Source: Candidatus Uhrbacteria bacterium (GTDB taxonomy: Bacteria; Patescibacteriota; Patescibacteriia; JACQRZ01). From it: a stretch of DNA of 38,417 bases. The notes beneath the pieces are model-generated. The model made no database searches. It saw nothing but the letters and a program-made list of their open reading frames with translations, and was not told where the DNA came from. The position numbers were made by a program, and so were the translations under genes. Shown here piece after piece: positions 28,178-37,130 of this stretch; the first letter of the stretch is position 1, and every line of letters begins with the position of its first letter. Where the stretch lies: positions 1 to 38,417 of the forward strand of contig JACQSC010000005.1 of the NCBI GenBank assembly GCA_016206155.1, in the 5' to 3' direction.

Positions 28178-29065
28178 ATGAAAATTGTATTGGTCATTAC
28201 AAATTTTCGAGGAAAAAAAACAGCTTTTATTTCACAGGAACTTCGCACGTATCCGCTCGAGCAGGCAGTAACGTTGGCGCGTGAAGGAAAAATTGAAGAC
28301 GCCCATGTTGTTCATCGCGGTACAACGTCATATATCCGCACTAATACCAACGTACCCAAAGACGATGAGTTTGATACAATTTCCATTACGGCGCGCAATC
28401 TTTTATTATATGCCCAAGGGCATGGAACGAAAGCGCTTCCACTGCTTGATGCTTTTGTTACGCTTTATCGAGCTCGTTTGAAGAAAAAAGGACGGCTGAT
28501 AACGCCGGTTGGGCAACCAAGTGTGCTTTTGTCAGGTGTTTTAATAGACCTTCGAGAAGTTAAGCGCTTTGTTTTTAATGCTGCCAGGCGATTTGACATT
28601 GATCCCTATCTCCTCGGAGCGATTTTGATAGACGAGATTGCGCGTCTGAAACCGTTTGAGGAAATCATTGATGCCCTTGGCGTTCATGTCGTAGGCCGCA
28701 ATGTGTCTGTTGGCATTGGACAGGTAGAGATAGATACCGCCAATAACATCATAAAAATTGGACTGTATCATCCAAATCCAAACGATCAACAATTGCCTTT
28801 TCGTCGGCTCGATCGGGAATCGCGGACGCATCTGTACGGATATCTTATTGATTCGAAACATAATATCTTTTTCGCTGCGGCAGTGATCAAAGACATTATC
28901 GTCTCTTGGACGCCCGCCGCCGGAGATAAAATGACCTCCGCAGTTATCGCCACGCTCTATTCAAAAGGTGGAATGCCGCATCCCAACCCCGCCTCAAACA
29001 AGAGGGGAGACCAGATAGCTGGTGAGTTTTATGATCTTGCGAGAAGTATCATAAAAAATTCATGA
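28178..29065 (+). CDS. DUF3892-like N-domain plus lysozyme/transglycosylase-like domain, hypothetical
   Basis: TSYIRTNTNVPKDDEFDTISITARNLL; PYLLGAILIDEIARLKP...NVSVGIGQVEIDTANNIIK. Confidence 0.5.
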   Translation: MKIVLVITNFRGKKTAFISQELRTYPLEQAVTLAREGKIEDAHVVHRGTTSYIRTNTNVPKDDEFDTISITARNLLLYAQGHGTKALPLLDAFVTLYRARLKKKGRLITPVGQPSVLLSGVLIDLREVKRFVFNAARRFDIDPYLLGAILIDEIARLKPFEEIIDALGVHVVGRNVSVGIGQVEIDTANNIIKIGLYHPNPNDQQLPFRRLDRESRTHLYGYLIDSKHNIFFAAAVIKDIIVSWTPAAGDKMTSAVIATLYSKGGMPHPNPASNKRGDQIAGEFYDLARSIIKNS

Positions 29066-29568
29066 GCACCGACACTCAACATGTGGGAAGAATCACCCCC
29101 TTGATTATTGGAGGACTAACTCTTGCAACACTTCTCATCGCCTTTCCATTTGCGCGAGATATGGCATATAATGAGATCAAGCTTATATCCCTCAAAAAGA
29201 GAATGCGGGCATATCAACACCCAGTGGACTCACAATTAGTGCGGGAACTCTCACTGATTGGCAACCTTGCTCCAGCTTCAAACCAATGTGGATTCGTCGT
29301 TGCCCAAGTGCGTACAACCACGCGCGCGCCGGATGACGTACGCGCTTTCTACGCTCCTGTTATCATTGATTCATCTGGCGCAGAGCCGCCCTATCAGACA
29401 GTCAGTCTTTTTATGATACCTGATGAAGAGAGTTCAGAACGCATTGATATATCATATTCAGAAATCTCCGAGCAGATCATAAAAGAAAAGCTTGTCGGAG
29501 CTGGAACATATTTGTTTATGATTTCGGAAACGGGTTATCCGCCGAATAATGATCCACGATGTCATTGA
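29062..29568 (+). CDS. Hypothetical membrane protein
   Basis: ORF overlapping neighbours by ATGA-type junctions; N-terminal TM. Confidence 0.6.
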   Translation: MSTDTQHVGRITPLIIGGLTLATLLIAFPFARDMAYNEIKLISLKKRMRAYQHPVDSQLVRELSLIGNLAPASNQCGFVVAQVRTTTRAPDDVRAFYAPVIIDSSGAEPPYQTVSLFMIPDEESSERIDISYSEISEQIIKEKLVGAGTYLFMISETGYPPNNDPRCH

Positions 29569-31481
29569 TCTATGCAGAAGGGATTCTTTATCGTTTTATG
29601 AACATTCTTATATTTTCTCTCCTTGGTTTGTACGCGATGTTTACCCTCGCGCTTGGTGTCGTTGTTGGTGCGTTTATTCTGTTGTGGCTGTCAAAAAAAT
29701 GGAAGCTCTCTCACGCGACATTCAAAACATCACTATTCATTATCCTCATTGTCTCCGTTGTTGGAGTGGTGTTTCTTGCGGGGAATGACGCTCTGGCGCT
29801 GCATACGACAGCGCGTATTGATGACGGATTTCCAGGCGTGCAGGACAGCGGCGCATTGGATTTGATTAGCCAGGAGGTAACGGCAACAACCGCCACGATT
29901 ACCTGGAAGACGTTTGAACCATCGCCGACATGGCTGCAGTACGGGATAACCATCGCGTTTGGCGGGGAATATAAAGATGAGAACGAAAAAAAAGAACATC
30001 GCGTTACATTACGTGATCTCGAGCCCGGAAAAACCTATCAGTACACGGTATGGGTGAAGGATTCCAAAGGCCTTCGACGGTATCATCAGCGGATGGAAGG
30101 CATGAAGATGATTAACTATTATAGCAGCCCTTCGTTCACGACTCTGACGCGTGCGCAGGAGGAAGAGGAAGCGCGCAAGCAGGCAGAAGCAGCAGCAAGC
30201 GGAAAGTCATTGCTCACATTCCGTTTTTATGGCGACGCGATTGAGCGAGCGCCTTTTTTTTATCCAATTTTTAAAGACACAACAACGTTTGATTTTTCCG
30301 CACCGCGCATAACATCAATGACGCTTCGCGGAAATTCATCGCAGGCCGAGCTTCTCTGGACAACGGAACGGGATATGTCAGAAAGCTACATCGGCTATGG
30401 GCCTGACACGTCGCATGGTTTTTGGAGACATAGCGGCTGTACCGAAAATTGTACTTCACACACAGCCATCCTTGATGGGCTTGTTCCCGGTCAAGAAATT
30501 CACTTTAAGATACGAATGCGGGGGCGATACAATGAGGAAAAAACATCGTCAGGGTATTCCGTGATTGAGACGCCGGACCTTTCCTTTGTGGTGCCGCTTT
30601 TGTCATCACAAACAGTGAATATTCCGTTGCGGCAATCGGATATCACCGCTCCGGCCATTACTGACATTCGTAGTGCGAAGGTGGCAGGGGAAAATCGCCG
30701 CGCATCGCTTTTTTTTGACATTCCCAAGCGCGGAGAAATTACGGTTACATCCGACGAGCCCGCGCAGGCGACCGTTGAACTTCTTCATATTAAAGGCGGA
30801 GCGTATAGCATAGGCGACGTTGTGAAAACGGAAACGATTTCGTCGTCGGGTTTTAATACCACAACAACACTTTCGTTTGAGCCGTTGCTTGACGCCGAGC
30901 GCGATTACGCGTATCAGGTTACTGTGCAGGATGCGGCAGGCAATAGGCACACATCGAGATATTTTGCATTGAACGTTCGTGGATCCATGCAGGAAACGTC
31001 TCAAATGATAGGCGCGCTTCCATCATTTTCACAATCAGCGCCGCAGACATCACAGTCCCAGATGGGAGTCACTACACAACAATCACCGACTGTTCTTGGC
31101 AAAAAACTTTTAGGCCGTATTCTTCTCCAGGTCCAGGGAAGCGGTGAAGCATGGTATGTCCATCCGAAAACAGCGCAGCGCCATTATCTTGGACGCCCGA
31201 GCGATGCGCTCCGGGTCATGCGTGAACAAGGAGTGGGGGTGAGTAATGCCGACCTCTCTCGTATCGCGCGCTCTGGAGATGCGAATAGCGGAGATGGCGC
31301 TTTTGCAAAAAAACAGGCGGGTCGTATTCTTCTTCAGGTTCAATCTCATGGCGAAGCGTGGTATGTGAACCCGCTTGATGCCAAGCGTTATTACCTCGGC
31401 CGTCCCTCAGACGCGCTTGCCATCATGCGGACGCTCGGGATTGGCATTAGCAATGCTGATTTAGCGGCCATTTCACTATGA
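29559..31481 (+). CDS. Large surface protein: TM, fibronectin/PAP-N-like domains, two C-terminal repeats
   Basis: Repeats RILLQVQGSGEAWYVHPKTAQRHYLGRPSDALRVMR and RILLQVQSHGEAWYVNPLDAKRYYLGRPSDALAIMR. Confidence 0.7.
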   Translation: MSLIYAEGILYRFMNILIFSLLGLYAMFTLALGVVVGAFILLWLSKKWKLSHATFKTSLFIILIVSVVGVVFLAGNDALALHTTARIDDGFPGVQDSGALDLISQEVTATTATITWKTFEPSPTWLQYGITIAFGGEYKDENEKKEHRVTLRDLEPGKTYQYTVWVKDSKGLRRYHQRMEGMKMINYYSSPSFTTLTRAQEEEEARKQAEAAASGKSLLTFRFYGDAIERAPFFYPIFKDTTTFDFSAPRITSMTLRGNSSQAELLWTTERDMSESYIGYGPDTSHGFWRHSGCTENCTSHTAILDGLVPGQEIHFKIRMRGRYNEEKTSSGYSVIETPDLSFVVPLLSSQTVNIPLRQSDITAPAITDIRSAKVAGENRRASLFFDIPKRGEITVTSDEPAQATVELLHIKGGAYSIGDVVKTETISSSGFNTTTTLSFEPLLDAERDYAYQVTVQDAAGNRHTSRYFALNVRGSMQETSQMIGALPSFSQSAPQTSQSQMGVTTQQSPTVLGKKLLGRILLQVQGSGEAWYVHPKTAQRHYLGRPSDALRVMREQGVGVSNADLSRIARSGDANSGDGAFAKKQAGRILLQVQSHGEAWYVNPLDAKRYYLGRPSDALAIMRTLGIGISNADLAAISL

Positions 31482-32137
31482 TCAAAAAAATAATCGGCGG
31501 AATGTTCATCGTCTTTGAGGGAGGAGAGGGGAGCGGGAAAACCACGCAGGCCAAGATGCTCGGTGAATGGTTGACCGCGCGTGAGCACGATGTTTTATTG
31601 ACAAAACAGCCAGGCGGTGATGAAAGTGTATGCAAACAGATTCGTTCGCTGGTGCTTGACCCCCAGTACTTTGGCAAGATTTTTCCTCGTACGGAATTTC
31701 TGCTCTTTATGGCAGACAAGGCACAGCACCTGGATTCTGTTGTGCGTCCAGCACTTGCAGAAGGGAAGATCGTGATCTCTGATCGCTACATTGCGTCAAC
31801 GTTTGCCTATCAAGCAGTTGCGCGCACGAGCTGCACTCGTGAAGAGTTCGATTATGTATCGCGCTATGCAGTGCAGGGGCTCCAACCACATCTGACGATT
31901 TGGCTCGATGTCGATCCGGCGCTGGGTATGCAGCGCAATCGCGGGGTACCCTCACAACAACTGCGATTTGAAAAAGAGACTCTTGAATTTCACCAGCGCG
32001 TACGCGAAGGATATGAAGAATATCTCACCAAACATACCGACCCCACCCGCGTTCTCCGCGTCGACGCAAACCAGTCCGTTGAACAAAATCACACAGCGAT
32101 TGTCGCTGGGATAAAACATCTTTTGTCGTCAACGTGA
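31478..32137 (+). CDS. tmk: Thymidylate kinase
   Basis: MFIVFEGGEGSGKTTQAKML...VISDRYIASTFAYQ. Confidence 0.95.
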   Translation: MIKKIIGGMFIVFEGGEGSGKTTQAKMLGEWLTAREHDVLLTKQPGGDESVCKQIRSLVLDPQYFGKIFPRTEFLLFMADKAQHLDSVVRPALAEGKIVISDRYIASTFAYQAVARTSCTREEFDYVSRYAVQGLQPHLTIWLDVDPALGMQRNRGVPSQQLRFEKETLEFHQRVREGYEEYLTKHTDPTRVLRVDANQSVEQNHTAIVAGIKHLLSST

Positions 32138-32155
32138 AAACAGTTAGAACGCTCT

Positions 32156-32719
32156 ATGCAAAAGCTGTATTGCTACGTCGACGAGTCAGGGCAGGATGAT
32201 CGATCTCAATATTTTACCGTTGTTGTCATCATCTGTTTTGGTGATCGGGATATTATCCGTCAGCAGCTTATTGATATCGAGCATATTACAAAGACATATG
32301 GTTTAAAGTGGCACAAAACAAAGCATGATCGTCGAATGCACTATCTTGCGGTGGCATGCAAAAGCGATGTCGGAGCAGTAACAACTTATTACGGCATCCA
32401 TAAAAAACCACTTCCTTATTTCTTCCCAATGAGCGATACTTTGGAGAGAGCAATAAAAAAAGCATGTACGGGGAAGTACTCGGCAACTGTTTATGTCGAT
32501 GGAATTGATAGAACAATAGCAAAGAAACTTACAAATATATTACGCTCACGAGGCGTTCAACTCAACTTGGTAAAAAGCAGAAGAGATGAAAGTGAGCCGA
32601 TTATTCGCCTTGCAGATATGTGGGCGGGCTGCATTCGAGGGATGCTTCTTGGCGGAAAAGAGAGTAAAGCTATTTTTGAACACGCAAAGGCAAAAGGTCA
32701 CCTGACGGATGTTAACTGA
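32156..32719 (+). CDS. DUF3800 domain protein (copy 1)
   Basis: MQKLYCYVDESGQDDRSQYF...YVDGID...RRDESEPIIRLADMWAGCIRG. Confidence 0.85.
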   Translation: MQKLYCYVDESGQDDRSQYFTVVVIICFGDRDIIRQQLIDIEHITKTYGLKWHKTKHDRRMHYLAVACKSDVGAVTTYYGIHKKPLPYFFPMSDTLERAIKKACTGKYSATVYVDGIDRTIAKKLTNILRSRGVQLNLVKSRRDESEPIIRLADMWAGCIRGMLLGGKESKAIFEHAKAKGHLTDVN

Positions 32720-32725
32720 GATCAT

Positions 32726-32751
32726 AAAAACCTCGTTGAAACGAGGTTTTT
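32726..32751. terminator. Bidirectional terminator between DUF3800-1 and the convergent ncRNA
   Basis: AAAAACCTCGTTGAAACGAGGTTTTT. Confidence 0.85.
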
Positions 32752-32828
32752 ATGAAGTTCCTTGGCTAGTTTCTCTCATGTGAGAAACAATTCCCTGCCA
32801 TACGGCCAGACCTTCGCCAAGGCTTGAT
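32726..32828 (-). ncRNA. Putative structured RNA convergent with DUF3800-1
   Basis: Minus-strand promoter TTGACA-17-CATAAT; CCTTGG/CCAAGG closing stem with two internal hairpins; ends in the terminator; same layout at 34502-34603. Confidence 0.7.
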
Positions 32829-32834
32829 AACCGT

Positions 32835-32863
32835 ATTATGGCATGTTATGGTACACTTGTCAA
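32835..32863 (-). promoter_or_regulatory. Promoter of the putative ncRNA 1
   Basis: Minus strand TTGACA (32858-32863), 17 nt, CATAAT (32835-32840). Confidence 0.7.
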
Positions 32864-32874
32864 TATCAGTAGAA

Positions 32875-32991
32875 CCGTAAAACAGACTGGCTGCCTAGGG
32901 CCCGATTCTCACCCCCAAAAATTTTGGGGGAGTAGCCTCACGCTTTGGTGAGGCGGGCACACTAGGTCCTTACACTCCAATCTGTTTACTT
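32875..32991 (-). ncRNA. Third putative structured RNA
   Basis: CAGATTGG/CCAGTCTG closing stem (U-G pair only on minus strand), CCTAG/CTAGG, GCCCG/CGGGC, two hairpins; minus-strand TTGACA-16-TATGCT upstream. Confidence 0.6.
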
Positions 32992-33034
32992 AATCTTAGC
33001 ATAGCATGGATAAACCAATTGTCAAGGTGAAGAA

Positions 33035-33958
33035 ATGATACACGTATTTCTTGCCATTGCACCACTGTTCCTCATTATCTTCGCAACCGCTGCGCTGCAG
33101 CGGTGGAAGCATATCGACAAGCATTGGTCGGAGGTGCTCAACGAATTCGCGCTCAAGATTGGTCTGCCGGTGCTGATTTTTTCCGCGCTTGCAAAATCGC
33201 CATTCGCGCTTGCCGATCATGCCGGTGTCATTTTTGTCAACTCGCTGTTCTGCGTGATTCTTTTTTTCTGCACCCTTGCTTTGTGCAGAATGTTCCGCTT
33301 GAGTGCGGAGATGACGCGTACGATTATTGCCGGTCTCATGTTTGGCAACATTGCGTATCTTGGCATTCCTATCCTGACGCAGATTTATGACGCATCAATT
33401 CTTCCGAGGGTCAGCGTTATTATCGCGACATGGTTTTTCTGGTTTTTTACGCTTGTCACCGGGTATGTTACGATGTCGCGCCAAAGAAAAGGAGATGGTG
33501 TGTTCGCGCGAACATGTCAAGCGCTTCTGGGAAATCCACTCCTGATTGCCGTTGCGCTTGGACTCTTGTTTGCGAGTTTTTCTCTTTCACTGCCATCGGT
33601 TGTCGTAACAGCGCTTGATATGGTTTCCGCGTCAGTCACGCCAACGGTCCTCATTGTCATCGGGCTTTTCATTGGAAAGTCTCCGCTGGGTTCATTCAAT
33701 GACTGGATCCCCGCATTTGCGCTTTCCGCACTGACCCTTCTGGCCCTGCCCGCCGGAATGTATTTCGGACTTCAGCTCTTTGGACTCTCGCCGCATACCT
33801 ACGCAATCTCAATTATTGAGATTGCGATGCCCTTTGCGATTACCCCATTTGCCCTTGCCGACGAGTATGGATTGAATAAAGCATGGATCTCCCGTTCCAT
33901 TGTCCTTTCCACAATTCTTTCGGTGCTCACACTCCCGTTCTGGATTTCGATTCTATAA
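33035..33958 (+). CDS. AEC (auxin efflux carrier) family transporter
   Basis: Multi-TM; LNEFALKIGLPVLIFSALAKS...GNIAYLGIPIL. Confidence 0.85.
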   Translation: MIHVFLAIAPLFLIIFATAALQRWKHIDKHWSEVLNEFALKIGLPVLIFSALAKSPFALADHAGVIFVNSLFCVILFFCTLALCRMFRLSAEMTRTIIAGLMFGNIAYLGIPILTQIYDASILPRVSVIIATWFFWFFTLVTGYVTMSRQRKGDGVFARTCQALLGNPLLIAVALGLLFASFSLSLPSVVVTALDMVSASVTPTVLIVIGLFIGKSPLGSFNDWIPAFALSALTLLALPAGMYFGLQLFGLSPHTYAISIIEIAMPFAITPFALADEYGLNKAWISRSIVLSTILSVLTLPFWISIL

Positions 33959-33963
33959 GTGAT

Positions 33964-34503
33964 ATGCAGAAATTGTATTGTTATGTCGATGAATCAGGAC
34001 AAGACCCATCGTCACGGTTTTTTGTTGTCGCGGTAATAGTTTCTGCCAGTGATCAGCAAATGATTCGGGAAGAATTGGAACAGCTAGAGCGAGTGTCTGG
34101 AACGGGGCATAAAAAATGGCACAAGGTACGACAGAAAAATAGAATTGCTTTCCTGGAGCGTGCATTGGGTGAAGGAATCGCACATGGTTTAGTGTATGTC
34201 GCTTGGTATAGGAAACCGGCATTATATTTTTTTACAATGCTCGACGCGATCGAAAAAGCAATTCGCACATCAGTACAAGCTGACTATCAGGCACGTATTT
34301 ATGTGGATGGTATCGATCAACAAAAGGCGCTTGAACTGACAAGCGCACTTCGTATCCGAGGAATATCTCTTCGATTGATTCAAGGTAGTCGAGACGAGAG
34401 CGAACCACTGATTCGTTTGGCGCTCCTCGAAAATAAGGAGTCATCTCGACTCCTTGATAATGCCAGGAAGAAGGATTATCTTAGAGTGATTTTTGAATCA
34501 TAA
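33964..34503 (+). CDS. DUF3800 domain protein (copy 2), missing the ADMWAG segment
   Basis: MQKLYCYVDESGQDPSSRFFVVAVIVSASDQQMIREELEQLE...SRDESEPLIRLALLENKES. Confidence 0.8.
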   Translation: MQKLYCYVDESGQDPSSRFFVVAVIVSASDQQMIREELEQLERVSGTGHKKWHKVRQKNRIAFLERALGEGIAHGLVYVAWYRKPALYFFTMLDAIEKAIRTSVQADYQARIYVDGIDQQKALELTSALRIRGISLRLIQGSRDESEPLIRLALLENKESSRLLDNARKKDYLRVIFES

Positions 34504-34603
34504 AACCCCGCTAAAACGGGGTTTTATGATATACCTTGGCTATTCTTCGTTGCCGAAGACCAATCTCTGCCAAAAAAGGGCAGGCCTTCACCAAGGATTG
34601 ATA
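34502..34603 (-). ncRNA. Putative structured RNA convergent with DUF3800-2
   Basis: Minus-strand promoter TTGACA-17-CAATAT (34609-34637); CCTTGG/CCAAGG three-way structure; terminator AAAACCCCG/CGGGGTTTT. Confidence 0.7.
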
Positions 34604-34658
34604 TAATCATATTGGCACGCTACAATTATTCTGTCAATAGCATGACCGTGGCCTTTTT

Positions 34659-34802
34659 ATGAAAACCTGCGGGCAGTGCAAACTGGAATTTCAGATTTTT
34701 GACGAGGATCGGGAATTCTACAAAAAGATCAACGTGCCGGAGCAGATATGGTGTCCGGAGTGCCGCACTATGCACCGCTGTTACGAACAAACGATCAGCT
34801 GA
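34659..34802 (+). pseudogene. Short zinc-ribbon ORF, probably a truncated gene
   Basis: MKTCGQCKLEFQIFDEDREFYKKINVPEQIWCPECRTMHRCYEQTIS*. Confidence 0.45.
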
Positions 34803-36534
34803 TGTTCAAGAAATGTGGAATATTTTTGGGGTTGTATCCTTTTGCCATAAAGGGAAAGAGCGCAATGGTTTCGCGGTTTGGTCCGGCAAGGGTCCAGACA
34901 GGAATCAGGCGGCCGCTCAAGAGGCCTTCGGTCGCGGATTGACCGGGCCGATAGAGTTCAATTGCCCGTTCGCGAAGCGTGTTGATGAGTTTTTTTATAT
35001 GCTCCGGAATGCCGGCAACAATACTATCGAGAGATGAAAAGAATTGGTACTTGGACATAGTCATCCAATCATTTGTCGCTGACAGTGTTGACCAATCCGC
35101 GCTGCGCAGCTTGTGAACAAGCTCGGGGCTTGGCTGTTCATCGCCATTCTCAATGCGTTCGAAGAAGAAAACAAGTACAGGATTTCCAACATGTTCACGT
35201 CCATCTGCGCCATACAGCGCGCGTACGGCATTCTTCTCTGGCTCTGACATATCGCCTCGTGTTCGATTGTCTCGGATAATTCCTTCCTCGAAAATGATAA
35301 CTTCCGAGATTTTAGGGCTCCGTGGATCATCGTTAAACGCGCGGGCGGCCGCGTACGGGCCCTTCTCGCTTCGGGTAATGACAATAACACTTTCATCATG
35401 GACGCCATAGGGATAGGGTTTCTTTGAGTCATCATCATGATAGTTATGAAGGAACGCAATAAAAGTGTTTGTGAGGAGAATAAGCGCGCGTTCTTTGCGC
35501 TCTTCACTCTTTCCTTCTGATTTGAGTTCCGGAAACACAGCGGTAAGCTTTTTTTCAATAAGCGGGAGAGCGTCGTGAGACATGCCCTGCAGTTTTGTCC
35601 AGAGTCGAAGCGTGTCGTGAGCATACCGGCAAGCAAGATCCATATCAAAAAAATACGTTGAAAGAAGGGCGCGAATGTGCGGATCATCGAGCAGAAGCTG
35701 TGTGGAAATAATTTTTCCTTCGCTTGCAAGCTCATGAAGAAGCGGCTCAGTATAACCATTTTGTACTACCCGCGCGTCATTGATCACTTCATTTTTTTCA
35801 AGACCCATAAAAAGAAAACCTGAATGAGGATCAAACGAGGTATGGATTGGTATAACATATTTGCCCGGGTGATTGACAACACAGTATTCGGTCATTGCCC
35901 GGGCGATGCGCTTCTTTTTTAATACATCATCGCGGAGCCCATTGTCGGCGGGCGATACGCGGATTTTTTCTTGTACGCGTGATCGGGCTGCCGCGCAGCC
36001 ACTATGGCTATCAAGAATTTCAATGACAACATCTTGCGATGCAAACGCTCGATCAAGCATTTTTGCAAATTCCCCGCCAGATTGTACAAACAGGGAGTCC
36101 CCTGGTTTTTCACTTGGAAGGAAATCAATGTCATTATCTCCCGCTGGTGTGCGAAACGAACCCTCGTGAAGGCCGGCGAGTAATTTAAGGCTTACACGAA
36201 CATCAATGCAGATTGATCCTTTAGGAATACCGCGCGGATACAACTCTCGTTGCAGCGATTCAGCATTTTTGATGTCTTCTGATTGCATCTCTTGAAATCG
36301 CGCTTCGCGCGTCGCAAACCATTGTATGAGTTTATAATGCGTCATCGCGTATGCGCGTGGGTCCCGTTGTGCTTCGCGCAGGCGATCAAGATGAAGACAG
36401 GCATTGAGATAGTCATGAACGAGTTTTTCAAATGATTGCTCAACTTCCGGCAGTTCAAGATGTTCCAAGAGTTCTCGGTAAACATCTGACACACATGATG
36501 GCTGTGGGGTTGTATCCACTGTATTTTTATCCAT
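34795..36534 (-). CDS. Hypothetical 579-aa protein
   Basis: Long minus-strand ORF; contains VVIEILDSHSGCAAARSRVQEK. Confidence 0.8.
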   Translation of the reverse strand: MDKNTVDTTPQPSCVSDVYRELLEHLELPEVEQSFEKLVHDYLNACLHLDRLREAQRDPRAYAMTHYKLIQWFATREARFQEMQSEDIKNAESLQRELYPRGIPKGSICIDVRVSLKLLAGLHEGSFRTPAGDNDIDFLPSEKPGDSLFVQSGGEFAKMLDRAFASQDVVIEILDSHSGCAAARSRVQEKIRVSPADNGLRDDVLKKKRIARAMTEYCVVNHPGKYVIPIHTSFDPHSGFLFMGLEKNEVINDARVVQNGYTEPLLHELASEGKIISTQLLLDDPHIRALLSTYFFDMDLACRYAHDTLRLWTKLQGMSHDALPLIEKKLTAVFPELKSEGKSEERKERALILLTNTFIAFLHNYHDDDSKKPYPYGVHDESVIVITRSEKGPYAAARAFNDDPRSPKISEVIIFEEGIIRDNRTRGDMSEPEKNAVRALYGADGREHVGNPVLVFFFERIENGDEQPSPELVHKLRSADWSTLSATNDWMTMSKYQFFSSLDSIVAGIPEHIKKLINTLRERAIELYRPGQSATEGLLSGRLIPVWTLAGPNRETIALFPFMAKGYNPKNIPHFLNIS

Positions 36535-36613
36535 ACATTTTTTTTAATTTCCTTCATTTAACGCCATCTTTGCCGTTCTGTCAACGCGTCTTCCCAAAAA
36601 AGGGAGAGTGTGC

Positions 36614-36619
36614 TATAAT
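36614..36619 (+). promoter_or_regulatory. Extended -10 box (TGCTATAAT) for the riboflavin genes
   Basis: TGCTATAAT about 75 nt upstream of ATG 36695. Confidence 0.5.
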
Positions 36620-36664
36620 TAAGTCATGAGGACACCAAAAGAGGTGCGCCAAGTTTTGTATTCG

Positions 36665-36686
36665 AAAAGCCCCTTTGTGGGCTTTT
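36665..36686 (+). terminator. Terminator-like hairpin in the 5' leader of the riboflavin kinase gene
   Basis: AAAAGCCCctttgtGGGCTTTT 8 nt before ATG. Confidence 0.55.
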
Positions 36687-36694
36687 ATTATAAC

Positions 36695-37087
36695 ATGGAC
36701 AATACATTTGTTTTGTACCGTATTCAAGGAACAGTAGAGCAGGGAAGTGCGCAGGCGCGGAGGTCGGGATATCCGACGGCGAATCTCGCACTTTTAGAGT
36801 TGCCAGACATTCCGGAGGGCATCTATTGTGCGTGGACGGCGATTGACGAGGAAGTGAAACGCATTCCCAGCGTTGTTTTTTATGGCATACCGCATTCATT
36901 GCCCCGCGCGGTCGAACCACGCTTTGAGGTGCATCTGTTTGAGCAGAATAGGGATCTCTACGGTAAAACGTTGAACGTTGAGCTGTGTGTTTTTATTCGT
37001 GAGAATAAAAAGTTTGAAGATTTTGAAAGTTTGCAAGAAGCTATTCAAGATGATATTAAGAAAGCAAAAGAATATTTCAATTTTTGA
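36695..37087 (+). CDS. Stand-alone riboflavin kinase
   Basis: GTVEQGSAQARRSGYPTANLAL...EVHLFEQNRDLYGKTLNVELCVFIRENKKFEDFESLQEAIQDDIKKAKEYF. Confidence 0.85.
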   Translation: MDNTFVLYRIQGTVEQGSAQARRSGYPTANLALLELPDIPEGIYCAWTAIDEEVKRIPSVVFYGIPHSLPRAVEPRFEVHLFEQNRDLYGKTLNVELCVFIRENKKFEDFESLQEAIQDDIKKAKEYFNF

Positions 37088-37130
37088 CTTTTAAAGTTTA
37101 AAGTCGCACGTTTCAAGTAGAAAGTTGTGT

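Noticed and set aside
34699-35037. 112-aa plus-strand ORF
   Set aside because: Overlaps the zinc-ribbon fragment and is antisense to the 579-aa gene; no recognisable protein.
36600-36694. Canonical FMN (RFN) riboswitch upstream of the riboflavin kinase gene
   Set aside because: Leader is too short and lacks the conserved RFN sequence blocks.
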